A DNA stretch of 64,000 nt from CBDIBC01 sp965276635 (GCA_965276635.1 CBDIBC010000004.1:434001-498000); one strand, 5' to 3'. Shown: positions 34,927-46,574, counted from the stretch's first letter. Numbers and translations: made by a program. The notes: a model not told the origin generated them from the letters alone.

Positions 34927-36327
34927 ATGCCGAACATCACCCGTAGTACGACGCGCCCGCACGCCTCGGTCGCCCACCCCTCCATCGCCCTGGCGGTGAT
35001 CGTCACCACGCAGCTCATGGTGGTCCTCGACGCCACCGTCGTGAACATCGCGCTGACCAGCATCCGCCACTCCCTGCACTTCAGCGCCACCAACCTGTCG
35101 TGGGTCGTGAATGCCTACACCCTCCCCTTCGGCGGCCTGCTGCTCCTCGGCGGGCGGGCGGGCGACATCTTCGGCCGGCGTCGCATGCTCTCCGCCGGAC
35201 TCGTCCTGTTCGTCGCCGCCTCGCTGGCCGGCGGTCTGGCCACCAGCTCGGGCATGCTCCTGGCCGCTCGCGCCGTGCAGGGGATCGGCGCCGCCCTGGC
35301 CGCACCCAGCACCCTCGCCCTCATCACCGCCACCTTCGACGAGGGCGGCGCGCGCAACCGGGCGCTCGGGGTGTTCACAGCCGTCTCCGCCGGCGGCGGC
35401 TCCCTCGGGCTCATCCTGGGTGGCGCCCTGACGTCGTGGGTGTCGTGGCGGTGGGTGCTGTTCATCAACATCCCCATCGGCCTGGCCATCGTGGCTCTGG
35501 CGCCGCGGTTCGTGGCCGAGCCGCCCCGGAACTCCGGCCGCCTCGACGTCGGCGGCGCGGTGCTGTCCACCGCCGGGCTGGGCACGCTGATCTATGCCTT
35601 CATCCGCATCGCCGACCACAGCAGCGCCCTGACCGTCGGTGGTCTGTTCGTCCTGGCCGCCGTCCTCCTCGTCGGCTTCGTGGTCCTGGAGGATCGGACG
35701 ACCGACCCCATCATGCCGCTGCGCCTGCTGCGCGACCGGGTGCGGGTCGCCGGGTTCCTCGACATGCTGCTGGTGCCATCCGCCATGTTCGGCATGTTCT
35801 TCTTCACCAGCCAGTTCCTCCAGCAGGCGCTGGGCTACTCGGCGCTGAAGGCCGGCCTGGCCTTCCTGCCCCTGACCGCCCTGATCTTTGCCGGATCCCG
35901 GATCACGCCTCGCATCGTCGGCCGCTTCGGTCCGGCCCCGCTGCTCATCGTCGGCCTGCTCCTCCTGACCGCCGGGCTGGCCTGGCTGTCCCGGGCCGGT
36001 GCCCACGCCGGCTACCTCGACGGATTCTTCGGGCCACTGCTCCTCTTCGGCATGGGGGCCGGGGCGGCGTTCATGCCCCTGACCGTCACCATCCTCTCGG
36101 GTGTGGAGCGGGACAACGCCGGAGCGGTGTCGGGGATGTTGCAGGCCGTGCAGCAGGTCGGAGGCTCCCTGGGGCTGGCTGTGCTCGTCACCATCGCCAC
36201 CAGCCAGGGGCAGTCCACCGCCCTGCTCGCCGGCTCGGGGTTGACCCTCCTGGCCGCCCTCATCGCCATCTCCGTGCTGCGGGTGTCCCGCCCGGCGGAG
36301 GTGCCTATGGCGGCGCTGGTGGAGTGA
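34927..36327 (+). CDS. MFS transporter, DHA2 (EmrB/QacA) drug-exporter family
   Basis: A 466-residue proton-driven exporter with about fourteen membrane segments. LDATVVNIALTSI is the TM1 motif of the DHA2 family, WVVNAYTLPFGGLLLLGG leads into motif A (GRAGDIFGRRRML), and GIGAALAAPSTLALI follows. It would extrude hydrophobic or toxic compounds. The ATG has a GGAG site seven bases upstream, about 85 bases after the predicted transcription start. Control by the divergent TetR gene is likely. Confidence 0.92.
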   Translation: MPNITRSTTRPHASVAHPSIALAVIVTTQLMVVLDATVVNIALTSIRHSLHFSATNLSWVVNAYTLPFGGLLLLGGRAGDIFGRRRMLSAGLVLFVAASLAGGLATSSGMLLAARAVQGIGAALAAPSTLALITATFDEGGARNRALGVFTAVSAGGGSLGLILGGALTSWVSWRWVLFINIPIGLAIVALAPRFVAEPPRNSGRLDVGGAVLSTAGLGTLIYAFIRIADHSSALTVGGLFVLAAVLLVGFVVLEDRTTDPIMPLRLLRDRVRVAGFLDMLLVPSAMFGMFFFTSQFLQQALGYSALKAGLAFLPLTALIFAGSRITPRIVGRFGPAPLLIVGLLLLTAGLAWLSRAGAHAGYLDGFFGPLLLFGMGAGAAFMPLTVTILSGVERDNAGAVSGMLQAVQQVGGSLGLAVLVTIATSQGQSTALLAGSGLTLLAALIAISVLRVSRPAEVPMAALVE

Positions 36328-36354
36328 CCCAAACCGAGCCGAGCATGGTCAGGC

Positions 36355-36366
36355 GAACGTCTGTTC
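36355..36366. promoter_or_regulatory. SOS (LexA) box upstream of uvrA
   Basis: GCGAACGTCTGTTCGC (36353-36368) is a perfect inverted repeat containing GAAC-N4-GTTC, the actinobacterial LexA site. It ends six bases before the uvrA -10 hexamer, so bound LexA would cover the promoter. Confidence 0.8.
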
Positions 36367-36371
36367 GCTGG

Positions 36372-36377
36372 TAACCT
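36372..36377 (+). promoter_or_regulatory. -10 element (TAACCT) for uvrA
   Basis: TAACCT is followed by eight bases and the ATG of uvrA, suggesting a leaderless transcript under LexA control. Confidence 0.5.
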
Positions 36378-36385
36378 GGACGGAG

Positions 36386-39265
<2,880 letters not shown>

Positions 39266-39291
39266 CGCCACCGACGCCGGTCCGGCCCCCG

Positions 39292-39400
39292 CCGGGCCGG
39301 GGATGCCGGCCGGGGACTCGCCGGGCCGGGGATGCCGGGCGGGGACTCGCCGGGCCGGGGATGCCGGGCGGGGACTCGCCGGGCCGGGGATGCCGGCCGG
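39292..39400. repeat. 3.8 tandem copies of a 29-bp unit after uvrA
   Basis: The unit beginning CCGGGCCGGGGATGCCGG is repeated at 39292, 39321, 39350 and partly at 39379. Together with the following hairpin it fills the 321-base gap between uvrA and nadA, in which no gene is seen. Confidence 0.9.
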
Positions 39401-39404
39401 TGAT

Positions 39405-39441
39405 TGTTCAGTACGTTCGACTCGGTCGAACCTACTGAACA
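39405..39441. terminator. 37-base near-perfect palindrome between convergent uvrA and nadA
   Basis: TGTTCAGTA-C-GTTCGAC (39405-39421) pairs with GTCGAAC-C-TACTGAACA (39425-39441) around a TCG loop with one internal mismatch. It is likely a bidirectional terminator; no U-tract follows. Confidence 0.65.
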
Positions 39442-39586
39442 CTGGTCCGACGGATCGCCTCGGCTGGCCCCGCCGCAAGGGACGGCCATAGGGGACAGCG
39501 GCCACGGCCGGGCCGCCGGCCGCGAGGGCGGGCCGCCGGCCGCCATCGGGCCGCCGGCCGCCATCGGGCTCCGCCGCCGGCCGCCG

Positions 39587-40690
39587 TCAGGAGATGGCCA
39601 GCATCCGCTCCAGGGCGATGCGGGCGTCGGCGGCGGTGGCCGGGTCGACGGTGATGCGGTTCGGCACCCGGCCGGCGACCAGCTCCTCGAGCACCCAGCA
39701 CAGGTGGGGTGCGTCGATGCGGAACATGGTCGAGCAGGGGCAGACGAGGGGGTCGAGCGACTCGACCACCAGGTCGGGGTGCTCGTCGGCCAGGCGAGCG
39801 ACCAGGTGGATCTCGGTGGCCACGCCGATGTGGGTGCCGGGGGCGGCGGCCTCGACGGCGCGGATGATGGCGTCGGTGGAGCCGACCTGGTCGGCCAGGG
39901 CGACGACGGGGTGGGCACACTCGGGGTGGACGAGGACCAGCCCGCCGGGATGGGCAGCCCGCCAGGCGTCGACGTGGCCGGGAGTGAAGCGCTGGTGGAC
40001 CGAGCAGTGGCCTTTCCACAACAGGAAGCGGGCCTCCTTCACCGTCCGCTCGTCCAGCCCGCCGAGCTCGGCACGAGGGTTCCACACCGCCATGTCCGCC
40101 TCGGTGAAGCCCAGCTGATGGCCGGTGTTGCGGCCCAGGTGCTGGTCGGGGAAGAACAGCAGCTGGGTGGCCGGCCCGTGCTGGGCCAGCGCCCAGGTGA
40201 GCACGGCGCGAGCGTTCGACGATGTGCACACCGCGCCGCCGTGGCGACCTACGAAGGCCTTGAGGGCGGCCGAGGAGTTCATGTAGGTGATGGGCACCAC
40301 GCGATCGATGTCGGCCACCGAGGCGATGGCTTCCCATGCCTCGTCCACCGACTCCTCGTCGGCCATGTCGGCCATGGAGCAGCCGGCGTTCAGGTCGGGG
40401 AGGATCACCTGCTGGTGGTCACCGGTCAGGATGTCGGCCGATTCGGCCATGAAGTGCACGCCGCAGAACACCACGAGCTCGGCGTCGTGGGCGTCGGCGG
40501 CCAGGCGGGACAGGCCGAACGAATCGCCGCGGCGATCGGCCCAGCGCATGACCTCGTCGCGCTGGTAGTGGTGGCCGAGGATGAGCAGGCGGTCGCCGAG
40601 GGCGGCCCGAGCGGTACCGATGCGGGACGCCAGATCGTCGGCGGTGGCTGACGTATAGCCCTGGGGGAGGGGGGATTGGAGCCGGAGCAT
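39587..40690 (-). CDS. nadA: quinolinate synthase A
   Basis: A 367-residue iron-sulfur enzyme condensing iminoaspartate with dihydroxyacetone phosphate to quinolinate, for NAD synthesis. ILGHHYQRDEVMRWAD at the N-terminus, VVFCGVHFMAESADIL, HPECAHPV and CPCSTMFRIDAPHL contain the three Cys expected to bind the 4Fe-4S cluster. GGAGG lies upstream of the ATG. nadB and nadC are not next to it, which is unusual since the three often cluster. A small palindrome lies just upstream. Confidence 0.95.
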   Translation of the reverse strand: MLRLQSPLPQGYTSATADDLASRIGTARAALGDRLLILGHHYQRDEVMRWADRRGDSFGLSRLAADAHDAELVVFCGVHFMAESADILTGDHQQVILPDLNAGCSMADMADEESVDEAWEAIASVADIDRVVPITYMNSSAALKAFVGRHGGAVCTSSNARAVLTWALAQHGPATQLLFFPDQHLGRNTGHQLGFTEADMAVWNPRAELGGLDERTVKEARFLLWKGHCSVHQRFTPGHVDAWRAAHPGGLVLVHPECAHPVVALADQVGSTDAIIRAVEAAAPGTHIGVATEIHLVARLADEHPDLVVESLDPLVCPCSTMFRIDAPHLCWVLEELVAGRVPNRITVDPATAADARIALERMLAIS

Positions 40691-40708
40691 GGGTGGAACC
40701 TCCGTTTG

Positions 40709-40720
40709 CGGAGCACTCCG
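40709..40720. promoter_or_regulatory. 12-bp palindrome in the nadA leader
   Basis: CGGAGCACTCCG is a perfect palindrome 19 bases upstream of the nadA ATG. It may be an operator or a small hairpin; it does not match a NAD-regulator site I recognise. Confidence 0.3.
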
Positions 40721-40888
40721 ATGTGGCCGGCGGGGACAGCCCGGTCGCCCGTCCGCGGAGGTGTCGGCCTCGGAGTGGATATGTCGCCGGATACCGGGCC
40801 GGCGTGGCGGTCAGCATAGGCGCAACCGGGTGCGTCGCGGCGGGTTCGTGCTGTCGACCGCTTCCCGGCCCGGGTGCGGCACACTCGA

Positions 40889-42901
40889 ATGGTGTTGTCG
40901 CGACCGCCGGCCGGGACCATCCCTGACGCTCCCGGCTCCTACCAGTTCCGTGACCGCGACGGGCGGGTCATCTACGTGGGCAAGGCCAAGTCGCTCCGCA
41001 GCCGCCTGTCGAACTACTTCCAGAGCCCGGCGGGCATGCTGCCCCGCACCGCCCAGATGGTGGCCAACGCCGAGAGCGTCGAGTGGATCCAGGTCCGCAA
41101 TGACGTCGAGGCGCTCATGCTCGAGTACAGCCTCATCAAGCAGCACAAACCGCGGTTCAACGTTCGCCTGCGCGACGACAAGAGCTACCCGTTCTTGGCC
41201 GTCACCCTGAGCGACGAGTGGCCGCGGGCCATGGTCAGGCGGGGGGCCAAGGACAAGGGCAGCAGGTACTTCGGGCCGTACGCCCACGCCTATGCCATTC
41301 GCGAGACGCTCGACTCGCTCACCCGCACCTTTCCCATCCGCACCTGTAGCGACAACAAGTTCCGGACCCATCAGCGCCAGGGCCGCCCCTGCCTGCTGTT
41401 CCACATCGAGAAGTGCTCCGGGCCGTGCATCGAGGCCATCGACCGCGGGCCGTACATGAGCCTGGTGGGGGAGCTGCTGGCCTTCCTGGACGGGGACACG
41501 GGGCCGGTCGTCCGCCGGCTGGAGGCGGAGATGGCCGAGGCGGCCGACGGCCTGGAGTACGAGCGGGCGGCGCGGATCCGGGACCGGCTGGGCTCGGTGC
41601 GCAAGGCCATAGAGAAGCAGCAGATGGTGACGCAGAGGGAGGAGGACCTCGACTGCTTCGGGATGGTGGAGGACGAGCTGGAGGCGGCCGTCCAGGTGTT
41701 CTACGTGCGCCGGGGCCGGGTGGTGGGCCGGAAGGGCTTCGTCGTCGACAAGGTGGAGGACCTCACTGGGCCGCAGCTGGTGGCCGACATCCTCGAGCAG
41801 CACTACGCCGACGCGCCGCTCGGGGTGCCCCCTCTGGTGCTGGTGCCGGAGCGCCCCGACGAGGAGGACACCATCAGCGACTGGTTGGCGGTGCACCGCC
41901 TGGCCGAGCGGGCGGCGTCGGAGAAGGCGGCTGGGACCGACGCAGCGGGGGTGCCGCTCGCCGTGCACCGCCCGGCGGTGGCCGACGTGGAGTGGTGGGC
42001 GGCGAACGATCGCTACCGGGTGGAGCGCTCGGTGAACCCGGCGGCCCGGGTGGGGGCGCACGTGGAGCTGCGGGTGCCCCAGCGCGGCGAGAAGAAGGCG
42101 CTGGCCGAGATGGTGGTACGCAACGCCAAGGAGGAGTTCACCCGCCACCGGCTGAAGCGAGCCGCCGACCACAACGCCCGGGCCCGGGCGCTCAACGCCC
42201 TACAGGATGCGCTGGACCTGCCGGAGTCGCCGTTGCGGATCGAGTGCTACGACATGAGCCACCTGCAGGGCACCGACTACGTGGGTTCGATGGTGGTGAT
42301 GGAGGACGGCATGTCCCGGCCGTCGGAGTACCGCCGCTTCAAGATCAAGACGGTGGACGGCAACGACGACTTCGCGGCGATGGGGGAGGTGCTGACCCGG
42401 CGGCTGGGCGCCTATCTGGCGGACCGCGAGAAGCCCGTCGAAGACCGCAAGCGCCGGTTCGCCTATCCGCCGCAGCTGCTGCTAGTGGACGGGGGCAAAG
42501 GACAGCTGGGTGTGGCCGTGCGGGTCCTGGAGGAGCTGGGGCTGGACGAGGAGATCCCCGTGGCGTCGCTGGCCAAGCAGTTCGAGGAGGTCTATGTCCC
42601 CGGGCGGACCGACCCCATCCGCATCCCGCGAGGATCCGAGGCGCTGTACCTGCTGCAGCAGGTTCGTGACGAGGCCCACCGCTTCGCCATCACCTACCAC
42701 CGGAGCTTGCGCGCCAAGCGCATGACGGCGTCGGTCCTCGACGAGGTTGCCGGCCTCGGCCCGGTTCGCCACAAGCGGCTGCTGAAGGAGCTGGGCGGGG
42801 TGGCAGGGGTGCGGGCGGCGTCGCTCGACGCCCTCTACGATCTCCCGTGGCTGCCCGAGGCCGTGGCCGACGCCGTCCACGTGAAGCTGCACGGGCCCTA
42901 G
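40889..42901 (+). CDS. uvrC: excinuclease ABC subunit C
   Basis: A 670-residue UvrC, the dual-incision nuclease of excision repair. The GIY-YIG domain lies at the start (GSYQFRDRDGRVIYVGKAKS), a Cys cluster follows (CLLFHIEKCSGPCIEAID), then the UVR helix (LEYERAARIRDRL), the RNase H-like nuclease (RIECYDMSHLQGTDYVGSMV, LLLVDGGKGQL) and C-terminal HhH motifs (LGPVRHKRLLKELGGV). ATG at 40889 is chosen; a GTG follows immediately. The stop TAG is reused as part of the -10 element of the next gene. Confidence 0.97.
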   Translation: MVLSRPPAGTIPDAPGSYQFRDRDGRVIYVGKAKSLRSRLSNYFQSPAGMLPRTAQMVANAESVEWIQVRNDVEALMLEYSLIKQHKPRFNVRLRDDKSYPFLAVTLSDEWPRAMVRRGAKDKGSRYFGPYAHAYAIRETLDSLTRTFPIRTCSDNKFRTHQRQGRPCLLFHIEKCSGPCIEAIDRGPYMSLVGELLAFLDGDTGPVVRRLEAEMAEAADGLEYERAARIRDRLGSVRKAIEKQQMVTQREEDLDCFGMVEDELEAAVQVFYVRRGRVVGRKGFVVDKVEDLTGPQLVADILEQHYADAPLGVPPLVLVPERPDEEDTISDWLAVHRLAERAASEKAAGTDAAGVPLAVHRPAVADVEWWAANDRYRVERSVNPAARVGAHVELRVPQRGEKKALAEMVVRNAKEEFTRHRLKRAADHNARARALNALQDALDLPESPLRIECYDMSHLQGTDYVGSMVVMEDGMSRPSEYRRFKIKTVDGNDDFAAMGEVLTRRLGAYLADREKPVEDRKRRFAYPPQLLLVDGGKGQLGVAVRVLEELGLDEEIPVASLAKQFEEVYVPGRTDPIRIPRGSEALYLLQQVRDEAHRFAITYHRSLRAKRMTASVLDEVAGLGPVRHKRLLKELGGVAGVRAASLDALYDLPWLPEAVADAVHVKLHGP

Positions 42902-42904
42902 TCT
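42899..42904 (+). promoter_or_regulatory. -10 element (TAGTCT) overlapping the uvrC stop codon
   Basis: TAGTCT begins with the uvrC TAG and is followed by seven bases and GTG at 42912. Confidence 0.45.
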
Positions 42905-42911
42905 CGGGCGG

Positions 42912-43673
42912 GTGGCAGATGCAGCGGGCGGCCTCGACGGCGAGATGGCCGCAGAGCTGTGGGAGATCAACGCCCGGTGGTGGGCCGACGGGTTCACCGA
43001 GGGGGCGGACGCCGAGTACACCGAGCAGATCCTGCCGTTGGCCGCTGCCCACCTGGCCGGGGCCACCCGGGTCCTCGACGTGGGCTGTGGGGAGGGCCAG
43101 GTCGCCAGGCTGGCCGCCGGCCTGGCCGGGGTGGAACGGGTCGTGGGGGTGGACCCGACCTGGGCGCAGCTGGCGCTGGCGGCCGAGCGCGACGGAGGGA
43201 TCCTCCTGGCCCGGGGCGGCGCCGCGGCCCTGCCGTTCGCCACCGGGTCGTTCGACGCCGCGGTGGCCTGCCTGGTCTTCGAGCACGTGGAGGCGGTCGA
43301 CGCCGCCCTAGCCGAGGTGGGCCGGGTGCTGGCGCCGGGGGGCCGGTTCGTGTTCATGCTGAACCACCCCCTGTTGCAGACGCCCGGTTCGGGCTGGATC
43401 GACGACACCATCCTCGACGAGCAGTACTGGCGGATCGGTCCGTACCTGGTGGAGGACCGGAACATCGAGGAGGTGGAGAAGAACGTGTGGATCCCGTTCA
43501 TCCACCGACCGGTGTCGCGCTACGTCAACGCCATGGCCGCGGCCGGCCTGCTGGTGACCCACATGGGCGAGCCGGCCCCACCGTCGGGGTTCCTGGCCCG
43601 CGCCGCCGAGTACCAGGCGGCGGCGACTATCCCCCGACTGCTGCTCCTGGTGGCGGACAAGCTCGCCCGCTGA
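42912..43673 (+). CDS. class I SAM-dependent methyltransferase
   Basis: A 253-residue methyltransferase of the Methyltransf_11 type: motif I VLDVGCGEGQVARLAAGL, an acidic residue after GVD, AALPFATGSFDAAVACLV as motifs II-III and a LNHPLLQTPGSGW loop common in small-molecule methyltransferases. Target unknown. It starts ten bases after uvrC but has its own leaderless -10 hexamer. A strong inverted repeat follows its stop. Confidence 0.85.
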   Translation: MADAAGGLDGEMAAELWEINARWWADGFTEGADAEYTEQILPLAAAHLAGATRVLDVGCGEGQVARLAAGLAGVERVVGVDPTWAQLALAAERDGGILLARGGAAALPFATGSFDAAVACLVFEHVEAVDAALAEVGRVLAPGGRFVFMLNHPLLQTPGSGWIDDTILDEQYWRIGPYLVEDRNIEEVEKNVWIPFIHRPVSRYVNAMAAAGLLVTHMGEPAPPSGFLARAAEYQAAATIPRLLLLVADKLAR

Positions 43674-43683
43674 CCGACGGGGC

Positions 43684-43738
43684 CCAACTGGTGGTCGACT
43701 GCACCCTGATATTCGAGGTCCACTCGACCACCAGTTGG
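43684..43738. terminator. 15-bp inverted repeat between convergent methyltransferase and DUF559-type gene
   Basis: CCAACTGGTGGTCGA (43684-43698) pairs exactly with TCGACCACCAGTTGG (43724-43738) around a 25-base loop. Its position suggests a bidirectional terminator, though the loop is long. Confidence 0.5.
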
Positions 43739-43757
43739 CGCCATCGCATGCGGGTGG

Positions 43758-44703
43758 TCACGCCGGTCGGCGCCGAGCGGCGGTGGCGGCCGAGCGATAC
43801 GCCGCCGTCACCTCTTGGCCGACCGCCTGGCCGTCGTGGACCACGTCGCGCCAGGTATAGACGAGCAGGGTCCATCCCGCCTGGACCATGGCGTTGCGCC
43901 GCCGCTGGTCGTTGGCCATGCGCCCAGGTGCGGCGTGCCAGGAGTAGCCGTCGACCTCGACGGCCAGCCGGCACCAGGCCCAGGCGAAGTCGAGGCGGTA
44001 CTCCCGGTCGTGCTGGCCGGCGAACCACCGCACCTCCGCCGCAGGCTGCGGGATGCCGAGGCCGGCGAGCAGCCGAGCCATCCTGCTCTCGAGCGCGCTC
44101 GGCGTCGGTCCGCCCACGTAGCCCCGGGAACACAAGGACGCGCGCAACGCCTGCCGCCCGGCCCGCCTGCTCCCGCCGGCGGTAGGAGCCAGCTCGGCTC
44201 GGAGCCGGGCGAGGGTGATCACCCGTCCGGCCAGGGCGCGGTCGACGAGATCGTCCAGGAGCGGCTGGGCCACCACGTCCGCACAGTCGACCAGCGTGCG
44301 GAACGCCCCGGTCGAGGGAAAGCCGTGGCGGTGCTCCATGCGCTCGACGCGTCTGCTCCGGGTGGACGATCACGCCGGGCAGGTCTCGCCGGCGACTGCG
44401 CGGCACGGTGATCGACGGCTGGTCGGGCGCGGCGGGTAACAGTCCCCACAGCCAGGCGGCCGAGAGGTGGGACGCCATCGCATCAGGTCCAGACACGGCG
44501 AGCGCAGCCAGGAGGCTCCGCTCCGGGCCGGCCGCGCTGGCCGCCGACCCGTACACGCCGCTATGGAGCGATGTCCACTCGCCTCGGCCGAGGCGAGTGT
44601 CGATCATGGCGTCGGTCAGGCCGAGGCGACGAGCACGGCCCCGCGTGATGACACCGTGGTGCGTAGCCAACCACCGATCCACTGAAGATGTTGGAAAAGC
44701 CAT
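43758..44703 (-). pseudogene. AbiEi-like wHTH + DUF559 (Vsr-like) protein, frameshifted
   Basis: Two frames on the same strand make one protein. The first (44703 to about 44350) gives an AbiEi-type N-terminal domain: HHGVITRGRARRLGL, RGEWTSLHSGVYG, SAAWLWGLL. The second (44339 to 43758) continues with GAFRTLVDCADV and the DUF559 endonuclease-like core: DFAWAWCRLAVEVDGYSWH, then RRNAMVQAGWTLLVYTWRDV. The span is 946 bases; removing one base near 44350-44360 restores 314 residues. Such proteins are common and usually uncharacterised in actinobacteria, and are distantly related to toxin-antitoxin and very-short-patch repair folds. It may be a pseudogene or a sequencing error. Confidence 0.7.
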
Positions 44704-44709
44704 GAAAAA

Positions 44710-44716
44710 TACTGTA
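44710..44716. promoter_or_regulatory. overlapping divergent -10 elements (TACTGT / TACAGT)
   Basis: TACTGT (44710-44715) reads toward rapZ and TACAGT (44716-44711) reads toward the DUF559-type gene, where it ends seven bases before the ATG at 44703. The two promoters share five bases and should exclude each other. Confidence 0.45.
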
Positions 44717-44741
44717 AGGGGTTTCCCCTGCGCCCGCTCGG

Positions 44742-45614
44742 GTGGACCATGATGAACTGGTGGCCGACTACCTGATCATCACCGGCCTGTCGGGGGCCGG
44801 CCGGTCGCAGGCCGGGGCGACCGCCGAGGACCTGGGTTGGTTCGTGATCGACAACATGCCGACCGCGCTCATCACCAAGGTGGCAGCCTTGGCCCACGCC
44901 CCCGAGACGGAGCGGGTGGCGCTGGTGGTGGGCCGCGACGCCGAGCAGCTGGGCGACCTGGAGGAGGCCATCGCCGGGCTGCGCCGGATGGGCGCGCAGG
45001 TGAGGATCCTCTTCCTGGAGGCCAGCGACGAGGTGCTGGTGCGCCGGTTCGAAGGCACTCGCCGCCGCCACCCGTTGGGTCGTACCGGCGTCACCCAGGC
45101 CATCGCCGACGAGCGGGACCGGCTGACCCCCATCAGGGAGGTGGCCGACCTCATCGTCGACACCACCGACCTGAACGTCCAGCAGCTGCGGGAGCGCCTC
45201 GGCGACTTCTTCGCGGGCGGGGTCGGGACCCAGGGCGCCGACGGCATGCAGATCTCGGTCGTGTCGTTCGGGTTCAAGCACGGCGTCCCCCTCGACGCCG
45301 ACAACGTGTTCGACTGCCGGTTCCTGCCGAACCCGCACTGGGTCGAGGCCCTGCGCCCCCTGACCGGCCTGGACGACGCGGTGCGCGCCTACGTGTTGGG
45401 CCAGGCCGAGGCCACCGAGCTGCTCGACCGCCTGGAGGACCTGCTCGGATTTCTGCTGCCTGCGTACACCAAGGAAGGCAAGTCGTACCTGACGGTGGCC
45501 GTGGGTTGCACCGGGGGTCGCCACCGGTCGGTGGCGCTGGCCGAGTCCCTGGCCGGCCGGCTGCGCGGCCACGGCTTCGAGGTGGGCGTCCACCACCGGG
45601 ACATCGCTCGTTGA
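44742..45614 (+). CDS. rapZ: RNase adapter RapZ (P-loop NTPase)
   Basis: A 290-residue RapZ/YvcJ protein. The Walker A region is GLSGAGRSQAG, with Arg in place of Lys, the usual actinobacterial form. DLGWFVIDNMPTALI, FLEASDEVLVRRFEGTRRRHP and the C-terminal VGCTGGRHRSVALAESL are family motifs. In enterobacteria it controls RNase E cleavage of small RNAs and senses an amino sugar; the actinobacterial role is less clear. GTG start, stop overlapping or nearly touching yvcK. Confidence 0.95.
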   Translation: MDHDELVADYLIITGLSGAGRSQAGATAEDLGWFVIDNMPTALITKVAALAHAPETERVALVVGRDAEQLGDLEEAIAGLRRMGAQVRILFLEASDEVLVRRFEGTRRRHPLGRTGVTQAIADERDRLTPIREVADLIVDTTDLNVQQLRERLGDFFAGGVGTQGADGMQISVVSFGFKHGVPLDADNVFDCRFLPNPHWVEALRPLTGLDDAVRAYVLGQAEATELLDRLEDLLGFLLPAYTKEGKSYLTVAVGCTGGRHRSVALAESLAGRLRGHGFEVGVHHRDIAR

Positions 45615-45631
45615 CCCCGGGGGGACCGCAC

Positions 45632-46501
45632 GTGGTGGCCATCGGCGGTGGGCACGGCCTGGCCGTCACCCTGCAGGCCGTCCGCACCTACGCCGCCCAG
45701 GTCACCGCCGTGGTGTCTGTCGCCGACGACGGCGGATCGAGCGGGCGGCTGCGGACGCTGGGCCTGCCGGCGCCGGGCGACCTGCGCCGCTGCCTGGTCG
45801 CCCTGGCCCCCGAGGCGTCGGTGTGGTCGGAGGCGTTCGCCTACCGGTTCGGGCCCGGTGACCTGGAGGGCCATGCCCTGGGGAACCTGATCATCGCCGG
45901 GCTGGCCGCAGTGACCGGCGACTTCACCACTGCCCTGGACCACGCCGCCGGTCTGCTCGGTGCCGTGGGTCGGGTGCTGCCGGCCACCTCGGTCCCCGTG
46001 GTCCTGAAGGCCGACGTCGGCGGCCGGGAGGTCGTAGGCCAGGTCAACGTGGCCGAGGCAGAAGGCCTGTCCGAGGCCTCCGTCTCCCTGGTGCCCCCGG
46101 ATGCTCCGGCCCCCGACGAGGTGCTGGCTGCCATCGCCGGGGCCGACCAGGTCGTGCTCGGCCCCGGCAGCCTGTTCACCAGCGTGCTGGCGGCGTGCGT
46201 GGTCCCCGGCATCCGCCGAGCGCTGGCCGACCGCCGGAGCGGCCGGGTGTACGTCTGCAACCTGCGTCCGCAGGTGCCCGAGACGGCTGGCTTCGCTCCC
46301 CGTCACCACCTGGCCGCCCTGGAGGCGCACGGGATCGTGGTCGACACGGTCGTCGGCGACACCGACGCCGAGGCCGACCTGGCGGGGGCGGAGGGCCTCG
46401 AGGTGGTGGTCGCGGCGGTGGCCAGCGCCACCGCCGACGGGCACGACCCGGCGCGCCTGGGCACTGTCCTCGCCCGCCTGGCCGGCCCGAGATTGCCCTA
46501 G
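45632..46501 (+). CDS. yvcK: YvcK/CofD-like protein (gluconeogenesis/cell envelope factor)
   Basis: A 289-residue UPF0052 protein with VVAIGGGHGLAVTLQAVR binding a nucleotide sugar and VSVADDGGSSGRLR as second signature, plus NLIIAGLAAVTGDF. YvcK binds UDP-sugars and links central metabolism with peptidoglycan synthesis in Bacillus and Mycobacterium. GTG at 45632 has GGGGGGA six bases upstream; a TTG at 45611 overlapping the rapZ stop is the alternative. The whiA gene that usually follows is absent; gap comes next. Confidence 0.93.
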   Translation: MVAIGGGHGLAVTLQAVRTYAAQVTAVVSVADDGGSSGRLRTLGLPAPGDLRRCLVALAPEASVWSEAFAYRFGPGDLEGHALGNLIIAGLAAVTGDFTTALDHAAGLLGAVGRVLPATSVPVVLKADVGGREVVGQVNVAEAEGLSEASVSLVPPDAPAPDEVLAAIAGADQVVLGPGSLFTSVLAACVVPGIRRALADRRSGRVYVCNLRPQVPETAGFAPRHHLAALEAHGIVVDTVVGDTDAEADLAGAEGLEVVVAAVASATADGHDPARLGTVLARLAGPRLP

Positions 46502-46574
46502 CCGGGTCGGATCGACTGACATGGAAGGCCACTAGGATGCGCCGCCGGCCGGCGGACAGGAGCGAGGGGACACC

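Noticed and set aside
39405..39441. The uvrA-nadA palindrome as a second SOS box
   Set aside because: It contains GTTC...GAAC in the reverse order, not GAAC-N4-GTTC, and lies at gene ends rather than in a promoter.
40691..40888. A riboswitch in the nadA leader
   Set aside because: Only a 12-bp palindrome is seen; no known NAD-type riboswitch core could be recognised and the leader is short.
44775..44800. Arg instead of Lys in the RapZ Walker A motif as a loss of function
   Set aside because: GLSGAGRS is the ordinary form in actinobacterial RapZ proteins.
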